Shown one piece after another: positions 40,735 to 51,875 of a stretch of DNA of 64,000 bases. A program made the translations under genes and the position numbers. The stretch comes from Cristatella mucedo (Eukaryota > Bryozoa > Phylactolaemata > Cristatellidae). The first letter of the stretch is position 1. The number at the start of each line of letters is the position of its first letter. The notes under the pieces are model-generated. The model ran no database searches, was not told where the DNA came from, and saw nothing but the letters and a program-made list of their open reading frames with translations. The stretch lies in contig WPIO01000128.1 in assembly GCA_009760855.2 (NCBI GenBank), positions 756,001 to 820,000 of the forward strand, given 5' to 3'.

Positions 40735-40880
40735 GAGAGCGCTCATTTTGAGAGCGCTCATTTCGAGAGCGCTCATTTTGAGAGCGCTCATTTTGAGAGC
40801 GCTCATTTTGAGAGCGCTCATTTTGAGAGCGCTCATTTTGAGAGCGCTCATTTTGAGAGAGCTCATTTTGAGAGCACTCA
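40735..40880. repeat. Minisatellite, 15-bp palindrome-bearing unit, about 9-10 copies
   Basis: Unit gagagcgctcatttt; each copy contains the 8-bp palindrome gagcgctc. Copies are nearly identical. Open on the minus strand as ALKMS repeats, which I take as chance. Confidence 0.95.
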
Positions 40881-43800
40881 CGAGCCGAAGTCGTTGTCGA
40901 TGCCTGCTAGATGAGTAGCAATATTTATTGAAATCGGGCAACGAAAAATGCGCAGTATTTGAAGCATAAGAACAGAGAAGTTGAGATTTCCAAGATGCCG
41001 ATAAATACTGAAGAACTTTCTGCTCACTATCCTGTAGCTAAACGATGGTGAAACTGACTTCTCAGGAGGAACCCGAAATGGAGATAGGAATAAGAGCTTT
41101 TTCTTTTCTAGGAGGTGGTGCAGTTGTACAACAGTTTTTTACGGCTCATAACCTAGGTGTCATCGACAACGAATGCTTAAGATTTAAAAGATTCATTTAG
41201 AAGACGAAGTTAGTTTCCGTGTTTTTTCACATGTTTAATCCCAGTACACAAACTTAAAGGCCTCCTATCATGGTGGCTGTCAGGAGGTTATACTAGCTCC
41301 ATAGGTGAATTAGAAATCTATTTTGATTTATAAAATGACTTCGATTACTAAAAGGCATTTATCGTCAGTTCAGCTAGGCACCTCAGACATATCGCAGCCA
41401 TGTTGCTACTCAGGTATTTATGCCCTAGCTAGCAAGCTGAGTTTTCATAAATATTTTGCAAAATTGAGAGTTAATTATAAAAGCTAAGATCGGCTGATTA
41501 GACTGCATCACTTACAAAGCAGGGCAAAACCCTAGGTGACCCCACCATGCTAGCAACCAACAGTAAAGGATTACTAGTGGCAGGTCTCGTGCCTACAACC
41601 AAGGTAGTGATCGTGCAAATACCTTACTAATGTGATGCGATGACTAGCAGTGTAAGTCCGTCCTTATCATTGATTGGAAAGCATACTGTCGGCGAAAAAA
41701 GCAGGTCTCGAGCATTCGGCCTATGCCCAACAACATAGTTGTAGCTCAAATTACACAAGATTTCCATCTACTCATTTTAAGATTTCTTCAAGTGCATGTT
41801 CAATTCAATTGTATGGACTTTGCCAATCCATCTACCAACGACCCACAATGCGCTGACTATTGCTCTTTATCCTTGCGGTTTCCGGCTGTTGCTTACCTTC
41901 AGGAAGAACAAATAACTACTGAAGCACGCAGGTATTGCATTGTTATCAGAACTGCTGCTCAGATAAACAGCGGTCCATAGCCTCGCATGCACTATTCAGT
42001 CCGTAGAATTACCGTGTTTTATAAGCTGCAGCTAAATAACCGTATTTCCACCCTGCACCGAAAGGCATGTCTTTCATTAATGGAAATTGGCCAATAAGGA
42101 AAATGTTATGACAGTGCTTGCACTTTGCTCTCAGGGCCAGACCAAAACAAACCTCTGGCAAATGATTGCCTTATACAGTGCAGAACATCGTGTGCAGAGC
42201 ATCGACACCGTTTGAACACACCGAGGCGTGTATACAGTGAGAGCTGGATGCAACGTGTAGTCGCAGCCCAATTGATTTGTAAGACGTTATTTTAATTGAC
42301 CAAAACAGACGCCCTTCATTCAGGATACAGTTTCGTAGACTATCTGGCCACTCGGTGGGTTGCTGATGAAGCAATTTCGACACGTTCCCTTGGATCATAG
42401 CGATGAGCTTTGATTAGCACTCGTTGCTAAGATGATTTCATTAACCAGTATGGGAGTTTTACAAAGTCATCCCAGTGGCCTGGAGGATGACGGAGCTTCA
42501 AGCTGCTCCCGAGGATTCGTCTCCCGAGGATTGTGGTCGGTGGAAGTGAATTCATTCCTAGTTTGCTCTCTCTTGATGACTGTGTGATTCGATAATCAGC
42601 AGCACAGCTGCAAGAAGTGTGTGGCACATGTGTGATAATTGGTCAATTGTTGCTGGATGTATTTGCAAATAGGGTAGCAAATCGATAGCAGTGGAATAAT
42701 CACTAAAACTCTCTAACTTACTATGGCCGCTGTCTTCACATAATTTGTTGTGCATGGTTGAACATTTTTCAGCCCCTGTACAGAAGGCACACTGCAGGTT
42801 TTGAGGGAGGCTTTGACGTGTCGACGGCAACAGCAGCCTAGCTCGGCAACATTCAATCGCAAATGTGCTCAGGCGGCACGATGAGGCCTGAACTGGTGTT
42901 TCACCAACTGTAAACTGTAAGCAGTTTCTCCTTGACCTTTATAAAATCGCCAGCCTTCAAAGTGCCATAAGACTCTTGCACTGCCTTGAGCCACCCGTGT
43001 TGCAGTGCACGTCTAGGAACTAAATGAAGCCCGCATGTCACAAACTAGGTGCAGGGCTTTCGCAGTGGACAGGGTTATAAAAACATTCATAGCACCGGCT
43101 GCAAAAGGCGCCACTGGCTCGCCGGCTCAGGGAACACGTGGATGTCCCAAACCACACCGCCAAAGCCAGGGTTTTGCTCATGGTCTCCTAACCTAGGCTC
43201 CCTCACTAGCTACCGCCTGCCTTGCAGACCCATATGGTCTGGCAGTATGCCAGCTAAGTCAGCCAAGTGGCACCCGATTGCACAAAGAAGGGCCTCACTA
43301 GTGACAGTAATTTCTTACAAGTGTATGAATTATGCCATCAAGATTGTACTAATGCTGGTCAAGTCCAGGAGTAGCACTTGCGCTGTTGCCATAGTTTGTC
43401 AGATTTAGTTTCATACCCAGTAATGCCCAAAAAACGGCCGCTTAGCCTGAATGTAGCATCCGATTAGGAGTCCGGGCTCTCGGGGCCGTCGATCTACCTA
43501 CCCCAAGCAGCCTGCCTCAGCTGCAGCTGCCCACTCGAATGCTTTAGGTGAATCGTTGTTTCTTATTGCTTTAGTAGGGCACCTCCCCCCTCATAAAACT
43601 GCTCGCCTTATTGAAGAATTTCCCTCTTTTACAGACGTACCAGGGTTTTCTACCCGAAGAGGCTTGGCTTTGAGGTCGCCAGGCTTTCAGGGGCTCGTGC
43701 CCAAGTAAGATCGCAGGCTGAAGGCAGGGCTGTGAAAGTTGCCCAACTGCTCTGGCCACACTGGCTGGGAGTGCCTTTGTGATGGCAGCCTTTGATTCCC

Positions 43801-44160
43801 ACGACCTAGCCACTCCAGTCTGGTTCATTGATCGACTCGTGGAGCCCTATTATGTAGCTAGACAGCACTTGGTATGTCTGATGACAAAGACTCAAAAGCC
43901 TGATGCCCTGTGCATACCGTGATCAGACATTAGCAGTGATTGGGTGATAGGACAGTGGTGTGCAAAGTGGGCCCATTGAAAGCTGGTTCGATAGCCGAGC
44001 TTCGAGAGTTCGAGAGCCAGACGAGGCTTCAAAGCAGCTTAGATAAGGCAGGAGTGCACCAGGGTGGGCTCAGTCAAGCAGAATGAAAGACAAGTATCCA
44101 GAGCATGAGAAGACAACTGAGCCCACACAAGGGAGTTTGTGTGTGCATGCAAAGTGTGGG
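40881..44160. other. Intergenic, no gene recognised; possible degraded SINE at 41470-41650
   Basis: gctaagatcggctgattaga...gtctcgtgcctacaa..cgtgcaaataccttact may be a very degraded family A SINE, reversed. A minus frame at 42171-42398 (VSKLLHQQPTEWPDSLRNCI) faintly resembles the late integrase region of Ty3-type elements, but too weakly to call. No supported gene. Confidence 0.35.
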
Positions 44161-44169
44161 TCTCTCTCT

Positions 44170-44233
<64 letters not shown>
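44161..44233. repeat. (CT)n-(TA)n compound microsatellite at an R2-like LINE 3' end
   Basis: CT to about 44209, then TA to 44232, directly joined to the 3' end of the minus-strand LINE at 44234. Confidence 0.95.
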
Positions 44234-46680
44234 GTTTCTTATAGTTTAAATTTTTTATAAAATCCCTGTACCATAACCGGAGGAGTCCTGCCCTGCCAGG
44301 CCGCAGGGGGACTACCCATGCCTCCCGGTTCAGCAAAAGGGACCACACGGCTTCTGATCCAGAAATGGCATCGGAGACACAGGTCGTTCCTTGCACGAAA
44401 TGCCGAGGTCCGCCAGGCAAGCTTCATTATCCGGCCTCCAGCCACTCAGAGCACCGGCCACAAAGCCCCTCACCACTGCCGACCGGTAGCCTGTGGTGAG
44501 GGAAGACCGGGCTACGGCCTAGTACTTGTCTACCTTTTTCCGGCCCAGCCACCATCAGGGCATTTTTGCTGATGTAAAATGGCACCGTAGCTACGTAGAC
44601 TGCTGCATCGGTGCCGTTGTCGATGACCAGGTCTCCAGCTCTCAAGCCACGCTCACCAGCAGCTTCAGGAGCAAGCCGGCGTAGAGACGCTCCACGAATC
44701 TGCAGAAATCCTTGTTTACCCCGGCATGCTGCAGCACACGGAGCAGGAGAGACGTCGGGGGAATGCTGCCGGAGGCGTTCTACAGGTCGATGAACGTCGA
44801 GTAAACCACGCCGGCTCGCTGCGGATCGCTGGCCTCGTCATGGGCACTCTCTTCACTAGGAACGACTGCTCTCGAGGTAGCCCTCCACACCCAGCACGAA
44901 GCCCTTCGGCTGGGGAGATAGTAGCACACAGCCGCCTGATAGCTTGCTCAGCCTTGCGGCAAGGCATCCCCCGAGAGAGCAGCATGTAGAGCGTGGGCAG
45001 CAACGTGATCAGTCGAAAGTGGCCGGGTAGAGGCTGGCGTCATCCTCCTTCTTGTGGATCAGGATCGTGAGACCAGTCTTCCACGCAGGAGGGACGTTTC
45101 CAGAGTGGATGCAGCCATTCATGATGCAGGCAATAAGCCTACATCAAGGGTCAACGAGGTGGCGCAGGTATATGGTGGCGATATTCTAGATACCACTGGT
45201 AGCGATATTCTAGACGGTCAGCTCCATGAGAGGTATTACAAGCTCTGCGAAGGCGTGCAGTGATGCCGTCCTCGGACAGTGGTGACATCAGGCTGGCGCC
45301 CTGTGCCAGTCGAGGTGAGAGGGTTTTTTGTAGGAGAGCATTCAGTCAGTCGTTATCGACTGGCTGAGCCTCCCACTGGGAGCAGCAGGTCACCGGGTCA
45401 CCGGAGAACACGGTCGGCAGTGAAGAAGTATCGCCTGGACGGCCGTCATACGGTCGGCGGCGGTGGCGTACAACCTCTGCAGGTCGGCACATCTCGGCTC
45501 CTGTTGTCGCTTGCTGCCCACCGGCAGGAGCAGGAGGCCGGAGCTCTGGCCGTGACTGAGGGTCTGCCGGCACGTCGGCGCTTTCCGTCGGTGCCTCCAC
45601 ATGCCACAGGCGAGCGACCCCCACTCTCCACTGGAGGAGGACTGAGGCCGCAAAGCCAGTCCAGTCACGTGCCTGAACACCGTCCCCTGTGCGAGGCAAC
45701 CAGAGGTCCACAAGGTCACGCAGCGAGAGATGCGAGGCTCAAGGGGTCGCCGGCAGCAGACTCCCCGCTGCCTCGCCGTAGGCGGATGCCCCGAAGGAGC
45801 AGAGGACGACGACGCTGAAGCAATAGGTGGGAGGGGCCCGAGCAGCTGGTGCACAGCAGGCGCTCTGTGCCGCGGTTTCTGGTAGCCACGTCTAGGGAGA
45901 CGAGAGTAACTGTTAGCGAGAGGCGTGTCTCACGACGAGCTGGGCATGGGGGGGGGGAAGGTATGCTGCTGGCAGCTACCGCCAAGCTTCGATGGGTTTG
46001 CGCTGCAGAGGTGTTTCGTTCAGCACTGAAGCAGCCGAGCAGACAAAGGAGCAGAGCGGGCATGCGATGAGAAGCCAGGAATTGTGACGGCGAGCGAGGT
46101 GAGTGGACGCAGTGGCATGCAGTTGGCTGAAGTGCTGAGGACAGTAAGGGCAGTAGGTAGACGTCAAGGGCCGAGACTGAGGGTGCAGAATGGCAGAGGA
46201 ACAGGCACCCTGGAGGGAGGGGGGGTAGGAGAAGACCCTACTAGATAATCTTGCTCTCATACTGATTGTCTGCGCAGCGGCTTTCGAGGAGACGCCCTCC
46301 GCCTGCAAGATGGCCGAGGATGAAGCCGCTTCAGCAGCCGCCTTTGCTGCAGCGCAAGTAGTGCAGCTCTGAGGCCGAGGAGGCACCACATCGGGATTTT
46401 GAAACCTCCCTGGGAGCCCTGTGGGCTCAGCCGGCGTCGGTTACCAGCCGGTCGGGACGCCTCTGGAGCCGCGACAGGGGAGACCTCCGGGCCGGATGGG
46501 GGCTTGTCAATGTCAATCCTTTGCCAGGTGACGATTTTGCAGAGGAGTAGCAGGGAGGGAAGCATAGAGAGAGCGTCTTGCCAATCGGCAGAGGTCAGCT
46601 CGGCGGACACGCCGAGAAGCCGCAACCAAAGATTCAAGGCTCGTCATGTCATTAACGCAGGGCGACTAGTTGAACGATGA
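44234..46680 (-). mobile_element. R2-superfamily LINE (copy 1), decayed, minus strand
   Basis: Read right to left. N-terminal C2H2-type zinc finger: CPYCPQHFSQLHATASTHLA then RRH at about 46100-46170, followed by a CPLC half-finger. Linker: LQRLYATAADRMTAVQAIL at about 45420-45480. RT approach: ITARLRRA and LITLLPTLYMLLS at about 44980-45250; motif A area in mixed frames (AGVVYSTFIDL, ASGSIPP, LLLRVLQHAGV) at about 44720-44830. C-terminal restriction-like endonuclease: GDLVIDNGTDAAVYVATVPF at 44580-44640, then FVAGALSGW. The middle of the RT is missing and the frames are broken. These are features of the R2/R4/NeSL/Hero superfamily, not of L2. 3' UTR homologous to copy 2. Confidence 0.75.
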
Positions 46681-46895
46681 TCAGGTGCGAGACGGCCCCG
46701 CCGGGGCAAGCAGCGTGAGGATCGCCGAGGAGGCTGAAGCTGAGCAAGAGTCGGTGCCTCCTCGGTGCAGCCTGGATCGTCGGGGGGGGGGGGCCGGCAG
46801 AACCTGGCACCTGAGAAGTCAGGCCCTCAGCAACGAGGACACGTCAACAGCAGAGCAGTCGTCGTCTGCAACATCAGTGGGAAGTATAGCATATG

Positions 46896-46897
<2 letters not shown>

Positions 46898-46945
<48 letters not shown>
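46898..46945. repeat. (GT)n microsatellite
   Basis: About 48 bp, upstream of the copy 1 LINE. A run of 12 G lies at 46782-46793. Confidence 0.96.
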
Positions 46946-46946
<1 letters not shown>

Positions 46947-47767
46947 AAGTTCATTCGTTAGAGGGACCATGCACACACACATAAATTCTGCTAGTGGTCC
47001 TAAAAAGGCTGTTCTCAGATCATCGGCATTAGAGCCTCTCAGCAAAGATCAGAACAGTACCCACTAAGTGCCTCAGCAGCACTTAGTCCGCCTAAGGTAT
47101 AGCTGCACTCTGGTCGGCTTGACCAGTCAATCTGTGTGGTCTGATGGTGCTACGTATTAGATTTTAATGACATCTATTTACCGAGGATGCCTAGTCCCTC
47201 TTAGTGCATGCATTCTTCCATAGCGAGTGAGATTCTCCAATGATTATCCTCCAGGTAGCACTGCTGCAGTCAAAATAGCAGACTTGGTCAGAGTGCAGGT
47301 GCAGCTGAGAGAGAATGCAGCCCAATATGCAGGTGGCTGCTGCTGCTGCTGGCTGCTCCTCGTTCATGCTGGATGCATCCGGTTACTACCGGACCCTACC
47401 TAGCAGTACTAGCCAAGGCGGTTCGATCTGTGTCACTGCAGTCATTGTGTTATGGCCATTGTTAGGCTTGTTGACTAAATAAATTCAGCTTTAATCTAGC
47501 GAACTGATCAATCTTTAGCTGTACTGGGACCCTTTGCAAACAGCATGCATTTCTTTACTTGAACTGGCTGCTTGCTGGTCTTGCTGCAGCTATTGCATCT
47601 GCAACATCAAGCAGCTGTGGCTGCTGCTGCTGCTGGCAAGGATGGCTTCTGCTGCAACCTCAGCAAGAAACAGCAGCAGTGTCGACTGCGCTCCACTCTG
47701 CGCAACTAATTCTGCCCCAACTGCAACTACAGCCACCCACTTTTGCTACTGCTGCTGCCACTTCTGC

Positions 47768-47770
<3 letters not shown>
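46946..47770. other. Spacer between the two R2-like LINEs; GCT/GCA-rich from 47335
   Basis: 47335-47350 and 47560-47760 are rich in ctg/gca triplets (several short ctgctgctg runs). No gene or known repeat seen. Confidence 0.45.

Positions 47771-47841
<71 letters not shown>
47771..47841. repeat. (TA)n microsatellite at an R2-like LINE 3' end
   Basis: About 70 bp of TA preceded by tctgcagg; joined to the palindrome at 47840. Confidence 0.96.
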
Positions 47842-47844
<3 letters not shown>

Positions 47845-47897
47845 GTGAATAAATCTTCTTCCAGACAGATGTCTGGAAGAAGATTTATTCACATTAT
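47840..47897. repeat. Perfect 58-bp palindrome (28-bp arms, 2-base centre)
   Basis: Left arm begins ataatgtgaataaatcttct and ends tccagaca; centre ga; right arm is the exact reverse complement. Lies exactly between the TA array and the 3' UTR of the R2-like LINE. Confidence 0.95.
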
Positions 47898-49420
47898 TGA
47901 CTTTCATTTAAATAGTAGACGGTGGTGCCCCTGAGCTGCCGGGTCCCAGGTACTACCTGGGCCTCTCGGTTCAGGAGCGACCGAGAGCCCAGACCACGAA
48001 CGGCATCACCACTGCCGACCGATAGCCAGGGGTCAGAAAAGAGCGGGCAATGGCTGCCTATTTACGAAGCCGTCGAACGGCACTTTCATATCAACGATTG
48101 CAACATCGGTCCCGGTATCTATAACCAGCAACATGCATTCTGGCATGCACTACACTTGCAAGCAAAAGAATGCTGCCTGCCGACATGCAGGTGATGATGT
48201 GCCTTGGACGATGCAGCTCCGATTAAGCTGACCAGAACTGCACTGTGTTGGACCGTGTGGATTGCATGTAGTATCGGCCGGCAATGGCTCAGCACGTGGC
48301 AAATGGTCTCTGCCTACCGGCTGCTGCATAGGCAGCAACTGCTAACCGTCCCGAGGTGTGTCCGACTCCTAGCAACTGCCTCTGGTAGCATGTCCAGGTG
48401 TGCTCGGAGGACAAACGGCCAGACCTGGGACGACAGGCCAAGATCCGTCGCTCGGAAGTGACTGTGGGGGATCTGCCCATGACCAGGCAGTGGCTGACTC
48501 TGCCCAGTGCATGCTGGGACACCCAAGCATGGCCTTCCACAAGCCTGGCAAACTTCTTCAGCTTTGTGAGAACCACTTGCGGCACGACCCCGTGCTCAAA
48601 GCAGTCAAGGTCATTGGACGCAGCCAGCGCTTCAGGCCCGGCCAGCAAGAGGGGGCATGAGAGCAGCTTGAGGCACTAGTGCACATCTGATCGCAGCAAG
48701 ATCGGGTCAACGCTGCTGCCAGGGCCGAAGGCTGCTGGGCTCAGGAACCAGGATCACTCGTGGCACGACGGCATGCCATCCAAGCTGGAGATGGCTCGGT
48801 CGAGGCGGTGAAAGGTGATTTGGTGGATGCACGTGTCAGGCGATCACAGCATGCGACAGGCTTGAGCTGCACGTAGGATTGAGGCATTCGTCCCAAAATG
48901 GTACAAGCCAAGGCCGCCAGCGGATCGAGGCGAGAATGGGAAATGCAAGGACGAAAGGTTCTGCAGACCGCATGAAAAGCGACACAGCTCCATCAGAGCC
49001 TTTTCGGCTGGCAGAGCAGCCTTGGGCACAAGCCATGTCAAAAGGTAGTCGATCCATAGCAGGAGGAAGATCCACAGGGCATCAAGCTTTTCCCAACGCG
49101 GGAGGGGGGAGAGAAGGCTGGCCTGAGGCAGGTTAATGATCCTCAGGAGGGAATAGCAGGTCTGCTCTTTTTCAGCACTAGACTGCCCAAGACCGCGAGG
49201 GGCTCCGAAGTGCTCCGAGGTCGAGGCCACGGACTCAGTCTCCTGTAGCTCGGGGATCCACCTGCCGCGCAGGGTAATTGAGGCAGGCACGGCCTTTGCA
49301 GGAGAGCTGGAGACATGCGGGATGCGGCCGAAGGCATTCTGCACGTCGAGAAACGCCAAGTACACCAAGCCAGTGCCCTGCCAATCTTTGGCCTCATCGA
49401 GGGGGCTCTCCACAATGATA
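47898..49420 (-). mobile_element. R2-superfamily LINE (copy 2), decayed, minus strand
   Basis: Right to left. RT motif A: GLVYLAFLDVQNAFGRIPH at about 49310-49370 (R2-type WLDL.NAFGS.PH). After an internal deletion, the thumb: WIFLLLWIDYLLTWLVPKAA ... RSAGGLGLYHFG at about 48870-49090. Then the CCHC/endonuclease region: HVLSHCRP-type words near 48290, IDTGTDVAIVDMKVPFDG at about 48060-48120 (family DVTVPFE), and FVVWALG near 47970. The motif IDxGTD...VPF is shared with copy 1, and so are 3' UTR words, so both are one family. No intact frame. Confidence 0.78.
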
Positions 49421-49449
49421 GACTGCTCTGGACAGCAGGAAGGACTGCA

Positions 49450-49860
49450 CTGACTCTAAGCAGTGCAGAGCAGCTCTCAGTGGTGCAGCGTGGCAGGGCA
49501 GAGCATCACAGCACAGAGTAGTGAAGCGCATCGCAGAGCAGAGCAGTGTAGCACGGCCCAAAGCAGTGCAAAGCAATGCAGAGCAGTGCAAAGCAGAGCT
49601 GCGAAATGCTTCTGCACGTTGCAGAGCAGCATAGAGCAATGCAGCATGGTTCAGCAGAGCAAAGAGCAACTCAGCGCTGGGCAGAGCAGTGCAGCACAAA
49701 GCAGCGCAGCTCAGATCAGAGCAGGGCAGCTCAGAGCAGCTCGGAGCAGAGCAGAACAGCAAACAGCAGTGCATCTCGGAGCAGCGAATCCCTACACAGA
49801 GCGAAATAGAGCAGCAGCGCTGAGTAGAGCAGGTCAGAGCAGTGCAGAAGCTTGGCTCGA
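49450..49860. repeat. CAG-rich imperfect minisatellite
   Basis: About 400 bp built of agagcag / tgcag / gcagagcagtgc words with a period near 10 (multiples of 5). Open in several frames on both strands, which is a by-product of the composition. Lies just upstream of the copy 2 LINE. Confidence 0.9.
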
Positions 49861-50059
49861 AGCTCTGCCAGAAGGTCTTTGCTCTATCCAGTGCCATTTC
49901 GAGACGTGTGCAGGGGAGGGACGGATGTCCTGGGAGCAAAGGTCAAGCGGGCACCGAAAGCAAAATGGATTGTGAAAATATGTAATATGAAAACGTTTAA
50001 TGTGAGAATGTCGATCATGATTTCACGCAAGCCCTTGTTTCAATGGAGTTTACCCTGAG

Positions 50060-51875
50060 GAAATAAACAAAGAGGAGTGTTCAAAGTAAGTGGAATGCAC
50101 TCTGTTGTTGAGGCACAGGTCTTATCGAAAAAACAATGATGACAAAGGTCCGAAAGAGAGTTCTCTGCTGCATCAAGTTTCTGGTTTCTCAAAACCTGGC
50201 ATTGAGTAGTCAACAGAGAGTCTTGGCCTGGCTGGTGAGACAAATATTAGAAACTTCTTGGGGCTTTCCAACTTCTAGCTCAGTACAGTCCTCTTGTGCA
50301 GAAACACCTGGACCATGCCAGAAACAATCGTAGCCAGTCTCTTATCTGTCTCCCCAAACCCAAAAATGAGTTGATTAGTATTATCGTATTCACAGAGAGA
50401 CTGAGACAAGCTGCATCTCTGTGACGTTATGTAATGTATCTCGGTCTGTAACTCCACAAAGCCATACAGACTAGATGGGTGTGACGCAGGAGAGTTTTTT
50501 ATAGCACACTCACAGCCAAACCGGCTTTCGGTACGCATTCGGTAGACATACTGAGAAACAAGTACTATGTCAACGTTGACTTTGCTAACAGAACAGGCAA
50601 ATCAAAGAGTCTTTTCAGGACTTCCTTCAAATCCACACTAAAGGTGCTGCAGCAATTGAGGGCCTCATCTTGGACAAACTAGAATCTGACAAAATTTCCT
50701 TGCTAGATAGCAGGTCCCAGCGCTACGACAACGCAGCAGTCACGTCAGGCCCCTAGTCAGGTCCAAAAGAGAATATTGTCCAGAAATGAGAAGGCAATTT
50801 TTGTAAACTGTGATAACCAGAGCTTGAACCTGAAAGAAGAGTTCATACTGCAAGTCATGATTCCGTCGTCATTATCTCTTTTGGAACACCATAGAGCACC
50901 TACTTATTCTTCTCAAGATACACTCTGAAGTGGGAAAAACGGGAGAAAGTCTTAGTCATCACTGTCAAACGTGATTCCAAAACAAGGTGAAGTGCAAGAG
51001 TGGAGGCTGTGTAAGCTATCAACGATGGATTGATCAGCATGGTTGTCTTTTGGATCAGCTGTCTGAGGACACAAGTGAAATACTTGAAACAAGAAGTGAA
51101 GCTGGCAGTCTTCTACATTCTATCTTAAACTTATAGGTTTTTGGCTCTGTTGACGTTTTCGCATCTCAAGTAAGATTGACCGCGGTCACATGCAAGACTG
51201 CAGGATCAAAGATGAACTTCAAAGACGCCTCTTGTGACCTCTACTCTCTTAAAATTGAGTTGTCAAGACTTCGAGAGGACCTGTGCCACAAATCATGACT
51301 AGATGACAAAAGAAGCTGTGAATCGTGGGGAGTTGCAGTTGAACGAAGAATCTGCCGAAGGACACGATGCCCACAGAATTTTCTCAAGTTGATGGTCTCA
51401 ACTCACAAGGGGAGATTTTAAGAATAATGAAGAGCAGAGAAGGCTATTTCCGATAAGAAATTGCAACTAGGTTTTTCCGGCTCACATGTCTCAATGTCAA
51501 AATTGGTTTTTTATTGGAGGTTGAGCAGCTTTTAAAGACACTTGACCAAACCAAGCTCCGCTAGCAATGCGTTGATCTCGGAGGCTTCAACTGTTCATAC
51601 GTTGATGGAACAGGGTTGTACAATAAAATATGGGACTGTAAAATTCATCCCGCAAGACGTCACGACTCGGTACAAAAAACCCACCCGAATTTATGCCTTT
51701 CGTTGTTCTTTTTCCAATTAAGATAAAACTGCCTAATCTGAGGGCAAGATCGACTCTCTGATTTTGTCTTGTTAAGCATGGAGAAAGAAACAGTGGGAAA
51801 TGCTTACTTTCAAACAACTTTAATAGACGAGCTTGCCAGGTTCAAGGCCAAGAAAAGTCAACTCAGGTAAAGCTG
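50060..51875 (+). pseudogene. hAT-type (ZMYM/TTF-like, DUF4371) transposase pseudogene
   Basis: Pieces in the right order on the plus strand. VLCCIKFLVSQNLALSSQQ at about 50155-50215 (N-terminal DUF4371-like). LPKPKNELISII at about 50350. SLFQDFLQIHTKGAAAIEG, LDSRSQRYDNAAVTSGP at about 50610-50755 (family CRGQSYDNGA.MSG). Then an SLNL block, SARVEAV, KMNFKDASCDLYSLK, SWGVAVERRICRR. C-terminal QDRLSDFVLLSMEKETVGNA at about 51745-51800, the dimerisation tail of hAT proteins. Several stops and frameshifts, and a LINE-B fragment splits it at 50420-50550. The class also occurs as domesticated ZMYM-like genes, but this copy cannot encode a protein. Confidence 0.82.
50420..50550 (-). mobile_element. 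LINE family B 3' end inserted in the hAT pseudogene
   Basis: tatgtaatgtatctcggtctgtaactccac, gatgggtgtgacgcaggagagttttttatagcacactcacagcc, ctttcggtacgcattcggtag: same words and order as 19555-19680. Interrupts the transposase between its first and second recognisable blocks. Confidence 0.78.

Noticed and set aside
40648-40941. 97-codon frame with ALKMS repeats
   Set aside because: Reading of the 15-bp minisatellite.
42171-42830. Possible Ty3-type integrase fragment (VSKLLHQQPTEWPDSLRNCI)
   Set aside because: Only one short, weak resemblance; no RT, RNase H or LTR nearby.
49394-49975. Two opposing 170-181 codon frames
   Set aside because: Low-complexity CAG-rich array open on both strands; no conserved domain.
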